Assembly (NCBI GenBank): GCA_913061285.1
Contig: CAJXVR010000004.1
Location: 1 to 59,498, forward strand
Direction of reading: 5' to 3'
Origin: an uncultured Verrucomicrobiota bacterium
Lineage (GTDB): Bacteria; Verrucomicrobiota; Verrucomicrobiia; Limisphaerales; AAA164-E04
DNA: 59,498 bases
Shown: in pieces, positions 17,806 through 25,950 of the stretch
Layout of the letters: each line of letters starts with the position of its first letter
Numbering within the stretch: the stretch's first letter is position 1
Translations under genes and position numbers: made by a program
The notes under the pieces: generated by a model
Seen by the model: the letters and a program-made list of their open reading frames with translations, nothing else
Databases searched by the model: none
What the model was told of the DNA's origin: nothing

Positions 17806-19172
17806 TATTAAACGACTTACCTGATTATTTTTTGGTGGATCTGCCACCAGAGGCGACTCTGACGCCGACCGTGGTCTCGGATGCGTGCGAAACGCTGAAG
17901 AGAAATCGGCGGCAGTATCTCGTGGATCGTCCCACCGAAACCCTGCTTCGCACGTTGGGTTTGGTCGCAGAGAAATGGCTCGATCGAGAGTATCCTATCC
18001 GGCAGATCGCAATGGAACATGGCGAGCAGATGTCGGGGTTTCCTCGCTACAATATCGAGAAAGGTCTAGATAGTTTGTTTCGCGGGATCACCCAGGAAGC
18101 GCTGAATCACTTGATTCTTCAAGATCTTGGCCACGTGCGTCGGATCGATCATCCGACCTCTGGAGATGCCGAGACGCGAACCGGTCGGAAAAGTTTTGCG
18201 GTAGGACCGGAACTGATCGCTCATGTCACCGGAGGTGTTATTCCGAATCCCGTGATCACAAGTATGGTGCTTGGCCTGCTCGCTCGTTCTGCTCAATTCA
18301 TCAAGTGCGCCCGGAAGACCTCGTTTCTGCCTCGACTCTTTGCTCACTCGATCTATGAGACCGACCCAAAGTTAGGAGCTTGTTTAGAGATTGCCGAATG
18401 GGTTGGGGGAGACGACCAGTTGGAAACCCCCTTGTTTCGTGCTGCCGACTGTGTCACAGCGATGGGGAGTGATCAAACGATCGAGGCATTGGAGACTCGG
18501 CTGCCGAAACAGACCCGCTTCATTCCTTATGGGCATCGCGTCAGTTTTAGCTACGTGACGAAGGCTGGCTTGGAGGATTGCAATCCGCGTGTCTTGGCTG
18601 AACAGATTGTCGATGACGTGGTGCAATGGAATCAGAACGGGTGTTTGTCTCCGCACGTGGTTTATGTGGAGAAGGGAACTACGCCAAGCCCTGATCGCTT
18701 GGCGCAGCTGATTGCGGATGAATTTGTGCGACGAGAAACGTCAGAACCCCGAGGCTCGATCAGCGATCGGGAAGCCGCGACGATTGCTAATCGGAGACGC
18801 CTCTACGAGATTCGAGCTGCCAATAGTCAAGATACCTTGATTTGGAAAAGCCGAGATTCGACTGAGTGGACCGTGGTCTTTGACAATGAGCCCCGGTTTC
18901 AGCAGAGCTGCGCCAATCGATTTCTTTATGTTAAAGCCGTCGATGCTCTAGAGGATGCGCTGGGTGGGGCAGATGAGATGATCGGGAAGGTATCCTGTGT
19001 TGGCCTTTGTGCCTCCTTACATGAAGCTCAGAAAACTGTGGAGCGATTGGCTCGCTGGGGGGTTACGAGAGTTTGTCCGATCGGCAAGATGCAGCACCCG
19101 TCCATTGCCTGGCGGCATGACGGACGATTAAGTTTGGGAGAATTGATGACTTGGACCGATTGGGAGTTATGA
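17802..19172 (+). CDS. LuxC-family acyl-CoA/acyl-protein reductase
   Basis: 456 residues of the aldehyde-dehydrogenase-like LuxC family, which reduces acyl thioesters to fatty aldehydes with NADPH. The nucleophilic cysteine is Cys281 in NQNGCLSPHVVYVE, the family signature. HVTGGVIPNPV (141-151) lies in the nucleotide-binding half, and the C-terminal GKMQHPSIAWRHDG is also family-typical. It starts by ATGA overlap with the MFS gene and ends by ATGA overlap with queD. LuxE- and LuxC-like genes here supply the two catalytic halves of a fatty-acid reductase; the LuxD thioesterase and luciferase are absent from the window. The aldehyde's fate is unknown. Confidence 0.85.
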   Translation: MILNDLPDYFLVDLPPEATLTPTVVSDACETLKRNRRQYLVDRPTETLLRTLGLVAEKWLDREYPIRQIAMEHGEQMSGFPRYNIEKGLDSLFRGITQEALNHLILQDLGHVRRIDHPTSGDAETRTGRKSFAVGPELIAHVTGGVIPNPVITSMVLGLLARSAQFIKCARKTSFLPRLFAHSIYETDPKLGACLEIAEWVGGDDQLETPLFRAADCVTAMGSDQTIEALETRLPKQTRFIPYGHRVSFSYVTKAGLEDCNPRVLAEQIVDDVVQWNQNGCLSPHVVYVEKGTTPSPDRLAQLIADEFVRRETSEPRGSISDREAATIANRRRLYEIRAANSQDTLIWKSRDSTEWTVVFDNEPRFQQSCANRFLYVKAVDALEDALGGADEMIGKVSCVGLCASLHEAQKTVERLARWGVTRVCPIGKMQHPSIAWRHDGRLSLGELMTWTDWEL

Positions 19173-19531
19173 AAGTAGAGTTGCGAAAATCGTTTCAATT
19201 TGAGGCCGCCCATTTGCTGCCGCTGTTACCTGAGGACCATAAGTGTCGACGCCTTCATGGGCACAGCTTCAGTGTGGAGGTGGTTGTTGCCGGAGAATGT
19301 GATCCAGCCCTGGGATGGCTCATGGATTATGCAGAGGTCTCAAAAGCCTTTAAGCCGCTTTGGGAAATGTTGGATCACCGGTATCTCAATGAAGTAGAGG
19401 GTTTGGAGAATCCTACGAGCGAGATGATTGCCAAATGGATCTGGGATCGATTGAAACCAGCCCTCCCGTTGCTCGATCAAATCGTTGTCGCGGAGACCTG
19501 CAACTCTGCCTGTGTCTATCGCGGACAGTAG
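19169..19531 (+). CDS. queD: 6-pyruvoyltetrahydropterin synthase / 6-carboxytetrahydropterin synthase family (QueD)
   Basis: 120 residues, the size of bacterial QueD, which converts dihydroneopterin triphosphate to 6-carboxy-tetrahydropterin in the queuosine pathway. Zinc ligands His15 (FEAAH), His30 and His32 (LHGHSF) and the catalytic Cys26 (HKCRRLHGH) are all present, as is DHRYLNE. ATG at 19169 overlaps the TGA of the LuxC-like gene; an in-frame TTG six codons upstream is less likely. No other queuosine gene is in the window. Tight coupling to a fatty-acid reductase is odd: it may be chance co-transcription, or the family member may serve another pterin. Confidence 0.87.
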   Translation: MKVELRKSFQFEAAHLLPLLPEDHKCRRLHGHSFSVEVVVAGECDPALGWLMDYAEVSKAFKPLWEMLDHRYLNEVEGLENPTSEMIAKWIWDRLKPALPLLDQIVVAETCNSACVYRGQ

Positions 19532-19532
19532 G

Positions 19533-19560
19533 TTGATAATTGTTAGTTGTTAATTATCAA
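19533..19560. terminator. AT-rich hairpin between convergent queD and oxyR
   Basis: TTGATAATT (19533-19541) pairs perfectly with AATTATCAA (19552-19560) around a 10-base loop. It is AT-rich and not followed by a clean T-run in either direction, so it is a weak terminator candidate for the two convergent genes. Confidence 0.35.
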
Positions 19561-19577
19561 TTCTTAGCCATTAACCA

Positions 19578-20462
19578 TTAACCCTTTTGGTGGCTTCGGA
19601 TCAGCTCTATGGTGGCTTTCATGACGCTGGATATCGTGCGGTTCTGTCGGTAGATGAGCACGATACTTCGATAGGGTCTTGGCCCGTCGAGTTGACGGAA
19701 GACGATCTTTTTTGAGGTGACGCCTTGTTTGGCCATTTCGGGAACGAGAGAAAGGCCTACGTCCTTTTGAATGAGCGCCATGACGGTTTCGATCTGTGCG
19801 CTGCGACACGCAACATTGGGTTGAAAGTTTCGGTCATGGCAGAATTGAAGGGTTTGTTGACCGAGACAATGACCATCCTGCATCAAGATAAAGCGTTCTC
19901 CGATCACGTCCTGCCAATCGTTCTTCTTCTTTGCTGCCAGTGGGCTTGAGGCGGGAAGGGCGAGCCAGAGGTCTTCTTGGAAGAGTTCCTCTTTGACCAA
20001 ATTCTGGCCAATGACTGGGAGGCTTACGATCCCGATTTCGATTTCCCCTCGGTGTACTGATTCTACGAGCCGATCGGTGGTTTCCTCGTGAATATGGGTT
20101 TCGATTTTTGGATGAGCCCGTCTGAGTCGTTCGACGATTCCTGGAAGATAGTAGGGGGCGATTGTCGGTAGGGCGCCGATGGTGAGTCGACCGCTCGGTT
20201 CATTGAGGAGACTATTGAGTTCGGTTTTCGCGCTGTGGACCTCCTGAAGGATGGACTCGGCTCGGTCCAAGAGTACTTTACCCGCTTGAGTTAGGACGGC
20301 GCGGCGTCGGAGGCGTTCGAAGAGGCGATGGCCTAGTTCCTCTTCGAGTTTGATGATCTGTTGGCTGAGCGATGCCTGCGCGACATGACACTGCTCGGCA
20401 GCTCGGGTGAAATTACCGGTCTTAGCAACAGTAGTGAAATATCGCAACTGGTGGAGTTCCAT
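19578..20462 (-). CDS. oxyR: OxyR-type LysR-family peroxide sensor
   Basis: 294 residues. An N-terminal winged helix-turn-helix (about 1-60, AAEQCHVAQASLSQQIIKLE) precedes the substrate-binding-like domain. The redox pair is intact: Cys199 in QDGHCLGQQ and Cys208 in LQFCHDR, nine apart and at the same numbers as in E. coli OxyR. In that family peroxide oxidises these to a disulfide and turns the protein into an activator. It is divergent from a di-haem cytochrome c peroxidase, and a four-part OxyR box overlaps its own start codon, which fits autoregulation plus control of the peroxidase. Motif and context agree. Confidence 0.92.
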   Translation of the reverse strand: MELHQLRYFTTVAKTGNFTRAAEQCHVAQASLSQQIIKLEEELGHRLFERLRRRAVLTQAGKVLLDRAESILQEVHSAKTELNSLLNEPSGRLTIGALPTIAPYYLPGIVERLRRAHPKIETHIHEETTDRLVESVHRGEIEIGIVSLPVIGQNLVKEELFQEDLWLALPASSPLAAKKKNDWQDVIGERFILMQDGHCLGQQTLQFCHDRNFQPNVACRSAQIETVMALIQKDVGLSLVPEMAKQGVTSKKIVFRQLDGPRPYRSIVLIYRQNRTISSVMKATIELIRSHQKG

Positions 20463-20497
20463 AGGCAGTGCCTATCGTAACCATGGGAAACAAATAT
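20461..20497. promoter_or_regulatory. OxyR operator (four-element box) between oxyR and cytochrome c peroxidase
   Basis: Four tetramers occur at exact 7-base spacing: ATAG (20461), CTAT (20472), ATGG (20483) and ATAT (20494). The E. coli OxyR consensus is ATAG-N7-CTAT-N7-ATAG-N7-CTAT, so 14 of 16 core bases match with exact spacing. The first element overlaps the oxyR start codon, which suggests self-repression. A GATACT at 20511 could be the -10 of the peroxidase promoter with the operator over its -35; that part is tentative. Confidence 0.8.
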
Positions 20498-20564
20498 TTC
20501 CATTTCTATCGATACTTTGGCTTAGTTTTCGACACGAGATCTGGATGGACTATAAATTTTGGAA

Positions 20565-21581
20565 ATGATGAATCGAATGAATATGAAATTCGTGGCGGGG
20601 GCGATAGTTGCTGGAGGCCTGCTTTCGAGCTCAGCTCAGGCGCAAGGCTATAAAGATTATTTACCCATCTTTGGTCGAGCTCTGCATTCTGTCGCGGAGA
20701 TTCCCCGCTCGGAGGTGGATACCTTGCGGGTTGAGCTTGGTAGGACCTTGTATCACGAGAAACGTCTGAGTCGGGATAATTCGATTTCCTGTAATTCTTG
20801 CCATGATACCCAAGGCTATGGCGTTGATGGGAAGGCGTTTTCCGTCGGCTTTGACAATCATCTCACCGGACGTAACTCGCCGACGAGTTTCAATGCCTTC
20901 ATGCACATCACTCAGTTCTGGGATGGGCGAGCTCCGACCGTCGAAGAGCAAGCGAAAGGGCCCATCTTGGCTGGAGGCGAGATGGCGATGCCCTCGGCCG
21001 AGGCAGTGGTGAAGAAACTTAGTGGGATTGCTGGCTACAAGGAGCTCTTTGCTGGGGCCTTTCCAAATAGTGAGCCGCCCATCACCTATGACAATGTGGG
21101 AACCGCTATTGGCGCCTATGAGCGGCTCTTCGTGACTCCGAGCCGTTTCGATCTCTTGCTGGATGGGCATGATGCCGCGCTGAGTGCTCAAGAAAAACGA
21201 GGGCTTACAAAGTTCGTTGAGAACGGCTGCACCACCTGTCATTCCGGACCACTGTTGGGTGGGAGCCTTTATCAGAAACTCGGTCTGGTGAAGCCTTGGC
21301 CAAATCAGAAGGATCAAGGCCGATACGATCTCACGAAGATTGAGTCTGACCGAATGCTCTTCAAAGTGCCTTCGCTTCGAAACATTGCCAAGACAGGTCC
21401 ATATTTTCATGATGCCTCCGCCTCAAGCTTAGAAGCGGCGATCAAGATGATGGGACAACACCAGCTTGGGCTTGAGCTCTCTAGTGCTGATGTTGCAGAT
21501 ATAAGTGCCTTTTTCGGTAGCCTCAGCGGGGAGCTAGATCCCTCTGTTGCAGCGGCCCCAGAGTCCTTTCCAGGCGAATAG
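20565..21581 (+). CDS. Di-haem cytochrome c peroxidase (CcpA/MauG family)
   Basis: 338 residues from the first ATG. A signal peptide (about 1-27, ending SSSAQAQ) sends it to the periplasm, where this family reduces hydrogen peroxide to water using electrons from small cytochromes. Two haem-attachment sites are visible: CNSCH (76-80) and CTTCH (222-226). KTGPYFHDASASS and a later Met-rich helix are typical. Several in-frame ATGs (20565, 20568, 20577, 20583) crowd the start, so the exact one is open. It is followed by a strong terminator and driven from the intergenic region carrying the OxyR box, consistent with induction by peroxide. Confidence 0.93.
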   Translation: MMNRMNMKFVAGAIVAGGLLSSSAQAQGYKDYLPIFGRALHSVAEIPRSEVDTLRVELGRTLYHEKRLSRDNSISCNSCHDTQGYGVDGKAFSVGFDNHLTGRNSPTSFNAFMHITQFWDGRAPTVEEQAKGPILAGGEMAMPSAEAVVKKLSGIAGYKELFAGAFPNSEPPITYDNVGTAIGAYERLFVTPSRFDLLLDGHDAALSAQEKRGLTKFVENGCTTCHSGPLLGGSLYQKLGLVKPWPNQKDQGRYDLTKIESDRMLFKVPSLRNIAKTGPYFHDASASSLEAAIKMMGQHQLGLELSSADVADISAFFGSLSGELDPSVAAAPESFPGE

Positions 21582-21606
21582 GCCCGATAACAAGACTAGT
21601 TTGATG

Positions 21607-21640
21607 AACTGGCGCTGTGTCTGGCGGCGCCAGTTTTTTT
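21607..21640 (+). terminator. Rho-independent terminator of the cytochrome c peroxidase gene
   Basis: AACTGGCGC (21607-21615) pairs perfectly with GCGCCAGTT (21627-21635) over an 11-base loop and runs into seven T residues (21634-21640). It lies 25 bases after the peroxidase stop. Confidence 0.88.
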
Positions 21641-21740
21641 GTGTCTCTGGTGCTCGACGGAGCTGTTTCTTTCGCAAGCACCGTTCTGCGAACGTTTGAG
21701 ACGTTGAATCTCGGCGACAGCGATCTATAATTGAGGGCGA

Positions 21741-22124
21741 ATGACGAAGGAAAAGCAGGTACAGGCGGCCGCTTTGAGTGGTGCCTTGGCAGTTGGTTTA
21801 GGGGCGTTTGGGGCTCACGGCTTGGAGGCGATTCTGGAGCGGAATCAAACGGTTGATGTCTGGGAAACTGCGGTCTCTTATCACTTTATCCACACCTTGG
21901 TGTTGCTCTGGTTAGCGGGGCAGGCCTCAATGGGGAAGGGGCCACGGCGTTGTTTCACGTTTGGGATCGTGGTCTTTTCCGGTACACTCTATGTGCTTGC
22001 TATTTCAGGGATTCGTTGGCTTGGGGCGATCACCCCCATTGGCGGAGTTGCTCTGATTGTCGCTTGGGTTTGGCTAGCTGTTCAGGCAAGTTCAAAGAAT
22101 CAGTCTCATGAGCCAGAGCGCTAG
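21741..22124 (+). CDS. DUF423 family small membrane protein
   Basis: 127 residues with four hydrophobic segments. The family's opening AAALSGALAVGLGAFGAHGL, the HFIHTLVLLW segment and the ending ITPIGGVALIVAWVWLA are all present. The family (YgdD/YwdK-like) is widespread in inner membranes and has no established function. The gene stands alone after the peroxidase terminator, with about 170 bases before the next gene. ATG at 21741 follows GAGGGCGA, a modest ribosome site. Confidence 0.88.
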   Translation: MTKEKQVQAAALSGALAVGLGAFGAHGLEAILERNQTVDVWETAVSYHFIHTLVLLWLAGQASMGKGPRRCFTFGIVVFSGTLYVLAISGIRWLGAITPIGGVALIVAWVWLAVQASSKNQSHEPER

Positions 22125-22295
22125 CTTTAGTGGTGCCTAGGGACTCATCAATTGCCCTTTTTATTACTGTGATTGAACCGAATAAACGTTTTGGCAACTC
22201 CAGGGTTGCCTCTGAGGGGATTCGCAGGGTTTGATGGGGGGGCTGAGTTGCTATTCAGCCGATCGGAACTAGAGATTTGTAAACGTTGAGAGAAT

Positions 22296-23429
22296 ATGGA
22301 GCCGACTAAGACAGCTTACGGAATTTGGAGTGGGGGCCGGTTTATGCATTTTGGTGAAGCCTTGGATGAAGGCAAAATGACGGATGTCATTCACCATGCG
22401 TATCATAAAGGGGTTCGAACTTTTATGACGGCGGATGTTTACGGTGGAGGCGAGGCCGATGAGATGATCGGTGAGGCGCTGAGTGAGTTTCCTCGAGATT
22501 CGTACTGTTTGATTGGTGCGGTAGGGCATGACTACTATCAGGGCAAGCGCGATGGTGCCAAGGGGTTCCCTCGATTTACTGACTCTCGCCTTCGTCCGGC
22601 GAACCAATATCGTGACTATCTCAAGACAGCCACAGAGAAGGCCTTGAAACGCTGCAAGACCGAGAAATTTGATCTCCTGCTCCTACACAATCCTGATTCG
22701 GTCGGCTACTCGAGCGATGCGGTATGGACGGCGATGCAGTCGGTAAAAGAGGATGGCATGACGGATCAATTGGGAATCGCACCGGGTCCGGCGAATGGGT
22801 TTACCCTCGATCTAATTCTAAGCTTCGAACGTTTTGGCGAGTTTATCGACTGGGCCATGGTTATTTTGAATCCTCTCGAGCCGTGGCCAGGAAAGTTGTG
22901 CTTGCCTGCTGCCGAGAAATTTGGGGTGAACCTCCTCACGCGCGTCGTCGATTATGGAGGGCTTTTCCACGGGGATGTCCTTCCGGGGCACGAATTCGGG
23001 AATGGGGATCATCGAACCTACCGCGCTCCAGGATGGGTGGAGGCCGGGAATGAAAAAATTGATCAAATGAGGGATTATGCCAATAAGTACGATCTCACAC
23101 TTCTCCAATTAGCTTGTTTGTGGAATTTGTCACACACGCCGGTTAAATCAGTGGTGCCTACCTTGATTCAGGAAGCTCATGAGACCGCGAAGCCGATCAA
23201 GGTGAAGGCAGACGAACTGGCAAGTCTGCCGGATATCACGCTCGATCCTGATGACGTGGCTGCGATTGAAGCGATCGGGAACAACAAGGGATGTATGGCT
23301 CTCAAGGGTGGGAATCCCACCTACTCCGGTGATGCAGTGGCTGATGGTTGGGAATTGAATCCTGACTTGGAAGCGGTTGCGGAACGCTGGAGTATTCGTC
23401 CTGAGGAAGACCTCGTGTGCGTTCACTAG
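22296..23429 (+). CDS. Aldo/keto reductase-like protein, catalytic lysine apparently absent
   Basis: 377 residues with an aldo/keto-reductase TIM-barrel pattern. TADVYGGGEADEMIGEAL (45-62) carries the tetrad Asp47 and Tyr49, and LLLLHNPD carries His131. In the strand where the family has ATKVG with the catalytic lysine, this protein reads IGAVG (72-76), so Ala74 appears to replace it. No signal peptide is seen. The C-terminal third has an added DPDDVAAIEAIG helix and an acidic tail. It may be a non-redox member or one with an altered mechanism. The gene stands alone between DUF423 and the convergent gmhB. Confidence 0.75.
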   Translation: MEPTKTAYGIWSGGRFMHFGEALDEGKMTDVIHHAYHKGVRTFMTADVYGGGEADEMIGEALSEFPRDSYCLIGAVGHDYYQGKRDGAKGFPRFTDSRLRPANQYRDYLKTATEKALKRCKTEKFDLLLLHNPDSVGYSSDAVWTAMQSVKEDGMTDQLGIAPGPANGFTLDLILSFERFGEFIDWAMVILNPLEPWPGKLCLPAAEKFGVNLLTRVVDYGGLFHGDVLPGHEFGNGDHRTYRAPGWVEAGNEKIDQMRDYANKYDLTLLQLACLWNLSHTPVKSVVPTLIQEAHETAKPIKVKADELASLPDITLDPDDVAAIEAIGNNKGCMALKGGNPTYSGDAVADGWELNPDLEAVAERWSIRPEEDLVCVH

Positions 23430-23495
23430 TGTTGCTGTTGGGGCTTTAAGCTCTCATGACAGTTCACATTCTACCTTGGGTGTTTTGCCTGTCGT

Positions 23496-23523
23496 CGCGA
23501 GGGAAGAATTCAATTCCCTCGCG
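23496..23523. terminator. GC-rich hairpin between convergent aldo/keto reductase-like gene and gmhB
   Basis: CGCGAGGGAA (23496-23505) pairs perfectly with TTCCCTCGCG (23514-23523) around an 8-base loop. There is no T-run on either side, so it may be a two-way transcription block or Rho-linked site rather than a classical terminator. Confidence 0.45.
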
Positions 23524-23534
23524 CTGACTCTCCC

Positions 23535-24074
23535 TCATCCTAAGATGTGGTCCGTCGCTTGGGTGAGTGTGTCAACGACGAGGGCTTGACTTAGGTCCAC
23601 ACCTGGCTCTTCAGTAAGCTTCGAACCGTAGCCTGTTTTTACCAAAATACTCTTCCGGACTCCGGCGTTCCAGCCACATTTCAGATCGCTCAGTTTGTCG
23701 CCAATCATGTACGAATTCTTGAGATCAATGTTATAATCCTTTTCCGCATCCAGGAGAAACTGTGGGGAAGGTTTTCGGCCATAACTCGTTTCCTCTGGGG
23801 CTTCCGGTGCGAAGTAGATCTTCTTGAACTGAATACCTTCGTCCGCTGCCAGAAGGCATAGCTTGTCATTGACTGCGTGCATGTCGGCGACTGTGTAGTA
23901 ACCTCGTCCAATGCCTGATTGGTTTGTGACGATGAATAAGATGAAACCGTGAGCTTGTAGCCGCCTTAGAGACCTGAGGGCATCATCAAAGAGAGTCAAT
24001 TTATCGGGATCACAAAGGTAGGATTTCTCGATGTTAATGGTTCCATCGCGATCTAAGAAAATAGCAGGGTTCAT
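23535..24074 (-). CDS. gmhB: D,D-heptose 1,7-bisphosphate phosphatase-like HAD protein lacking the zinc loop
   Basis: 179 residues from the ATG at 24074, which overlaps the rfaE1 stop as ATGA; a GTG two codons upstream is also open. HAD motifs are clear: FLDRDGTIN (motif I, both aspartates), VTNQSGIGRGYY (motif II), RKPSPQ (motif III lysine) and IGDKLSDL (motif IV). GmhB removes the C7 phosphate during ADP-heptose synthesis for LPS. The Cys-His-Cys-Cys zinc loop that normally precedes RKP is missing: the segment reads FAPEAPEETSYG with no cysteine or histidine. Coupling to the heptose kinase supports the assignment. Confidence 0.85.
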   Translation of the reverse strand: MNPAIFLDRDGTINIEKSYLCDPDKLTLFDDALRSLRRLQAHGFILFIVTNQSGIGRGYYTVADMHAVNDKLCLLAADEGIQFKKIYFAPEAPEETSYGRKPSPQFLLDAEKDYNIDLKNSYMIGDKLSDLKCGWNAGVRKSILVKTGYGSKLTEEPGVDLSQALVVDTLTQATDHILG

Positions 24075-25084
24075 TGGCACTGGCTAAGGCTATTCAAGAG
24101 CTCTTTCCGGGTGACGGTTGCTGTTCCTCGTTTGCCAACAACAATCCCGCCCGCGTGGTTCGAGAAGAGCGCAGCCTCAATCGGTGAAGCTCCAGCAGCT
24201 ATGGCAAGGGTGAATGATGCAATGACGGTATCTCCTGCCCCTGAGACATCAAATACTTCTTGAGCGACCGTAGGGATGTGGATGGGTGCTTGCCCCCTCT
24301 GGCAGATGAGCATGCCTAGGTCGCCAAGGGTGATCATCATGATGGTTGGTCTTAGTCGCCGTAGGAGGCGTGATGCGACCAATCGCAGATTCTTGTCTTT
24401 TAACGGATTGCGATGCCGAGTGACATCGTCTACGACAGCAAGTTCGAAGGCTTCTTTTCGGTTGGGCGTGATTAGGGATACGCCAGCGAGTTCGACTTGA
24501 TGTGCTGGTTTTGGGTCGAGACTCAGCCAGATGCCTCGCTCTTGACATTCCTGTCGGAGGAAGGTCAGTAGCGAATTGGTAATCATTCCTTTGGCATAGT
24601 CGCCGATGATGATGGCCGAGGCTTTTTTGAGCGCCGGGCGGAGAATCTTTTCGAGAGTTTTTTGCTCTTGGGATGTCAGGTCGCTCACGATTTCACGGTC
24701 GACTCGGACGATCTGTTGCTGCTGGGCAACGATCCGTGTTTTTGTTCCGGTCGTGCGTTTCGAGCTGGTTCGCAGTCCTCTGCAGTCAACGTTCTCCTGC
24801 TCGAGGATTTCTCTCAGTTGAGTTCCCTCTCGGTCCTTGCCGATGATTGAGTAGAGAGCGGTTGGCGTATCTAATGCCGTCAGATTCCGGGCGACATTCG
24901 CAGCCCCTCCTGGCATGAGTGATTCTGATTGAAAGCGGAGAACGGGAACGGGCGCTTCGGGCGAAATTCGTGAGACCGTTCCAGAGATAAAACTGTCGAG
25001 CATCACATCCCCAATGACAAGCACGCGAGTCTGGGCGGCATGGTCCAGGATTTGGCGGGCTCGATCCGAGGAGAGTTGTTGCAT
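24071..25084 (-). CDS. rfaE1: D-glycero-beta-D-manno-heptose 7-phosphate kinase (PfkB family)
   Basis: 337 residues, the size of the kinase half of HldE. Family landmarks are VIGDVMLDSFISGTVSRISPE (about 21-40), a GGAANVARNL sugar-binding motif and the C-terminal DVSGAGDTVIAS with the catalytic aspartate. It phosphorylates heptose 7-phosphate at C1 in ADP-heptose synthesis. No nucleotidyltransferase half is fused, so that step must be encoded elsewhere. It is 5 bases downstream of thiG and overlaps gmhB by 4 bases, giving the order thiG-rfaE1-gmhB. With gmhB it implies an LPS inner core containing heptose. Confidence 0.93.
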   Translation of the reverse strand: MQQLSSDRARQILDHAAQTRVLVIGDVMLDSFISGTVSRISPEAPVPVLRFQSESLMPGGAANVARNLTALDTPTALYSIIGKDREGTQLREILEQENVDCRGLRTSSKRTTGTKTRIVAQQQQIVRVDREIVSDLTSQEQKTLEKILRPALKKASAIIIGDYAKGMITNSLLTFLRQECQERGIWLSLDPKPAHQVELAGVSLITPNRKEAFELAVVDDVTRHRNPLKDKNLRLVASRLLRRLRPTIMMITLGDLGMLICQRGQAPIHIPTVAQEVFDVSGAGDTVIASFTLAIAAGASPIEAALFSNHAGGIVVGKRGTATVTRKELLNSLSQCQ

Positions 25085-25089
25085 GGACC

Positions 25090-25878
25090 TCAGTTAAGAA
25101 AGGCTGTGAGGGGGCTCGTCGCCGCGGCCTCGACGGATTGAGGGCCGAGGCCGCTTCGATAGGCCTCGCGTCCTGCTTCGACTGCTTTTCTGAAGGCGCC
25201 GGCCATTCGGTTGGGATCGGTGGCGACTGCAATGGCTGTCTTGACCAGAACCGCGTCGGCTCCTAATTCCATTGCTTCGGCCGCGTGGCTTGGGGCGCCA
25301 ATGCCTGCGTCCACCACGACAGGAACGGTTGCTTGTTCGATTATGATCTTGATCTGATCCCGCGTCTGTATGCCCCGATTCGACCCGATCGGTGACCCGA
25401 GAGGCATCACCGTTGCGGTCCCCACTTCCTCGAGTCGCTTGGCAAGCACGGGGTCGGCATTGATATAGGGTAAGACGGTAAATCCTTCCTTTACCAAGAT
25501 CTCTGCTGCCGCGAGCGTCTCAATGGGATCTGGCAGGAGATAGCGGGGATCGGGGTGGATCTCCAGCTTGACCCATTTGGGGAGGCCCGCCTTGACTGCA
25601 AGTCGGGCAATGCGAACGGCTTCATCTGCATTCATGGCGCCGCTGGTGTTGGGGAGGAGGAGATATTTCTCGGGATCGATAAACTCGAGGATGTTAGCAA
25701 AGGGATCGTTCTTTCCCGTGAGATCTGCCCGCCTCAGCGCCACTGTGACCAGTCCCGTGCCGGTGTGCTCAAGCGCATCGCGCATGGCTTCGGGTGAGCT
25801 GAATTTTCCGGTGCCAACAAGAAGGCGTGAATTGAATTCACGGTCGGCGATTTTAAGGTGTTCGCTTGGATCAAGCAT
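25090..25878 (-). CDS. thiG: Thiazole synthase ThiG
   Basis: 262 residues, normal length. ThiG builds the thiamin thiazole from deoxyxylulose phosphate, dehydroglycine and ThiS thiocarboxylate. The Schiff-base lysine is Lys104 in [38 protein letters not shown] and [24 protein letters not shown] (cofactor and phosphate-binding loops) are family signatures. No thiS, thiF, thiH or thiO accompanies it. It is the first gene of a minus-strand set with rfaE1 and gmhB (5-base gap), a pairing with no obvious pathway logic. Confidence 0.95.
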   Translation of the reverse strand: MLDPSEHLKIADREFNSRLLVGTGKFSSPEAMRDALEHTGTGLVTVALRRADLTGKNDPFANILEFIDPEKYLLLPNTSGAMNADEAVRIARLAVKAGLPKWVKLEIHPDPRYLLPDPIETLAAAEILVKEGFTVLPYINADPVLAKRLEEVGTATVMPLGSPIGSNRGIQTRDQIKIIIEQATVPVVVDAGIGAPSHAAEAMELGADAVLVKTAIAVATDPNRMAGAFRKAVEAGREAYRSGLGPQSVEAAATSPLTAFLN

Positions 25879-25950
25879 TGTCGGGAAGAGGATAGAAAGC
25901 CCTACTCAAGTCGTCTAGATTTGATTCGAATTGCTTGGCTTAATTGCCAC

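Noticed and set aside
22193..22210. Hairpin GGCAAC/GTTGCC before the aldo/keto reductase-like gene
   Set aside because: Only six pairs and no T-run; too weak for a terminator call.
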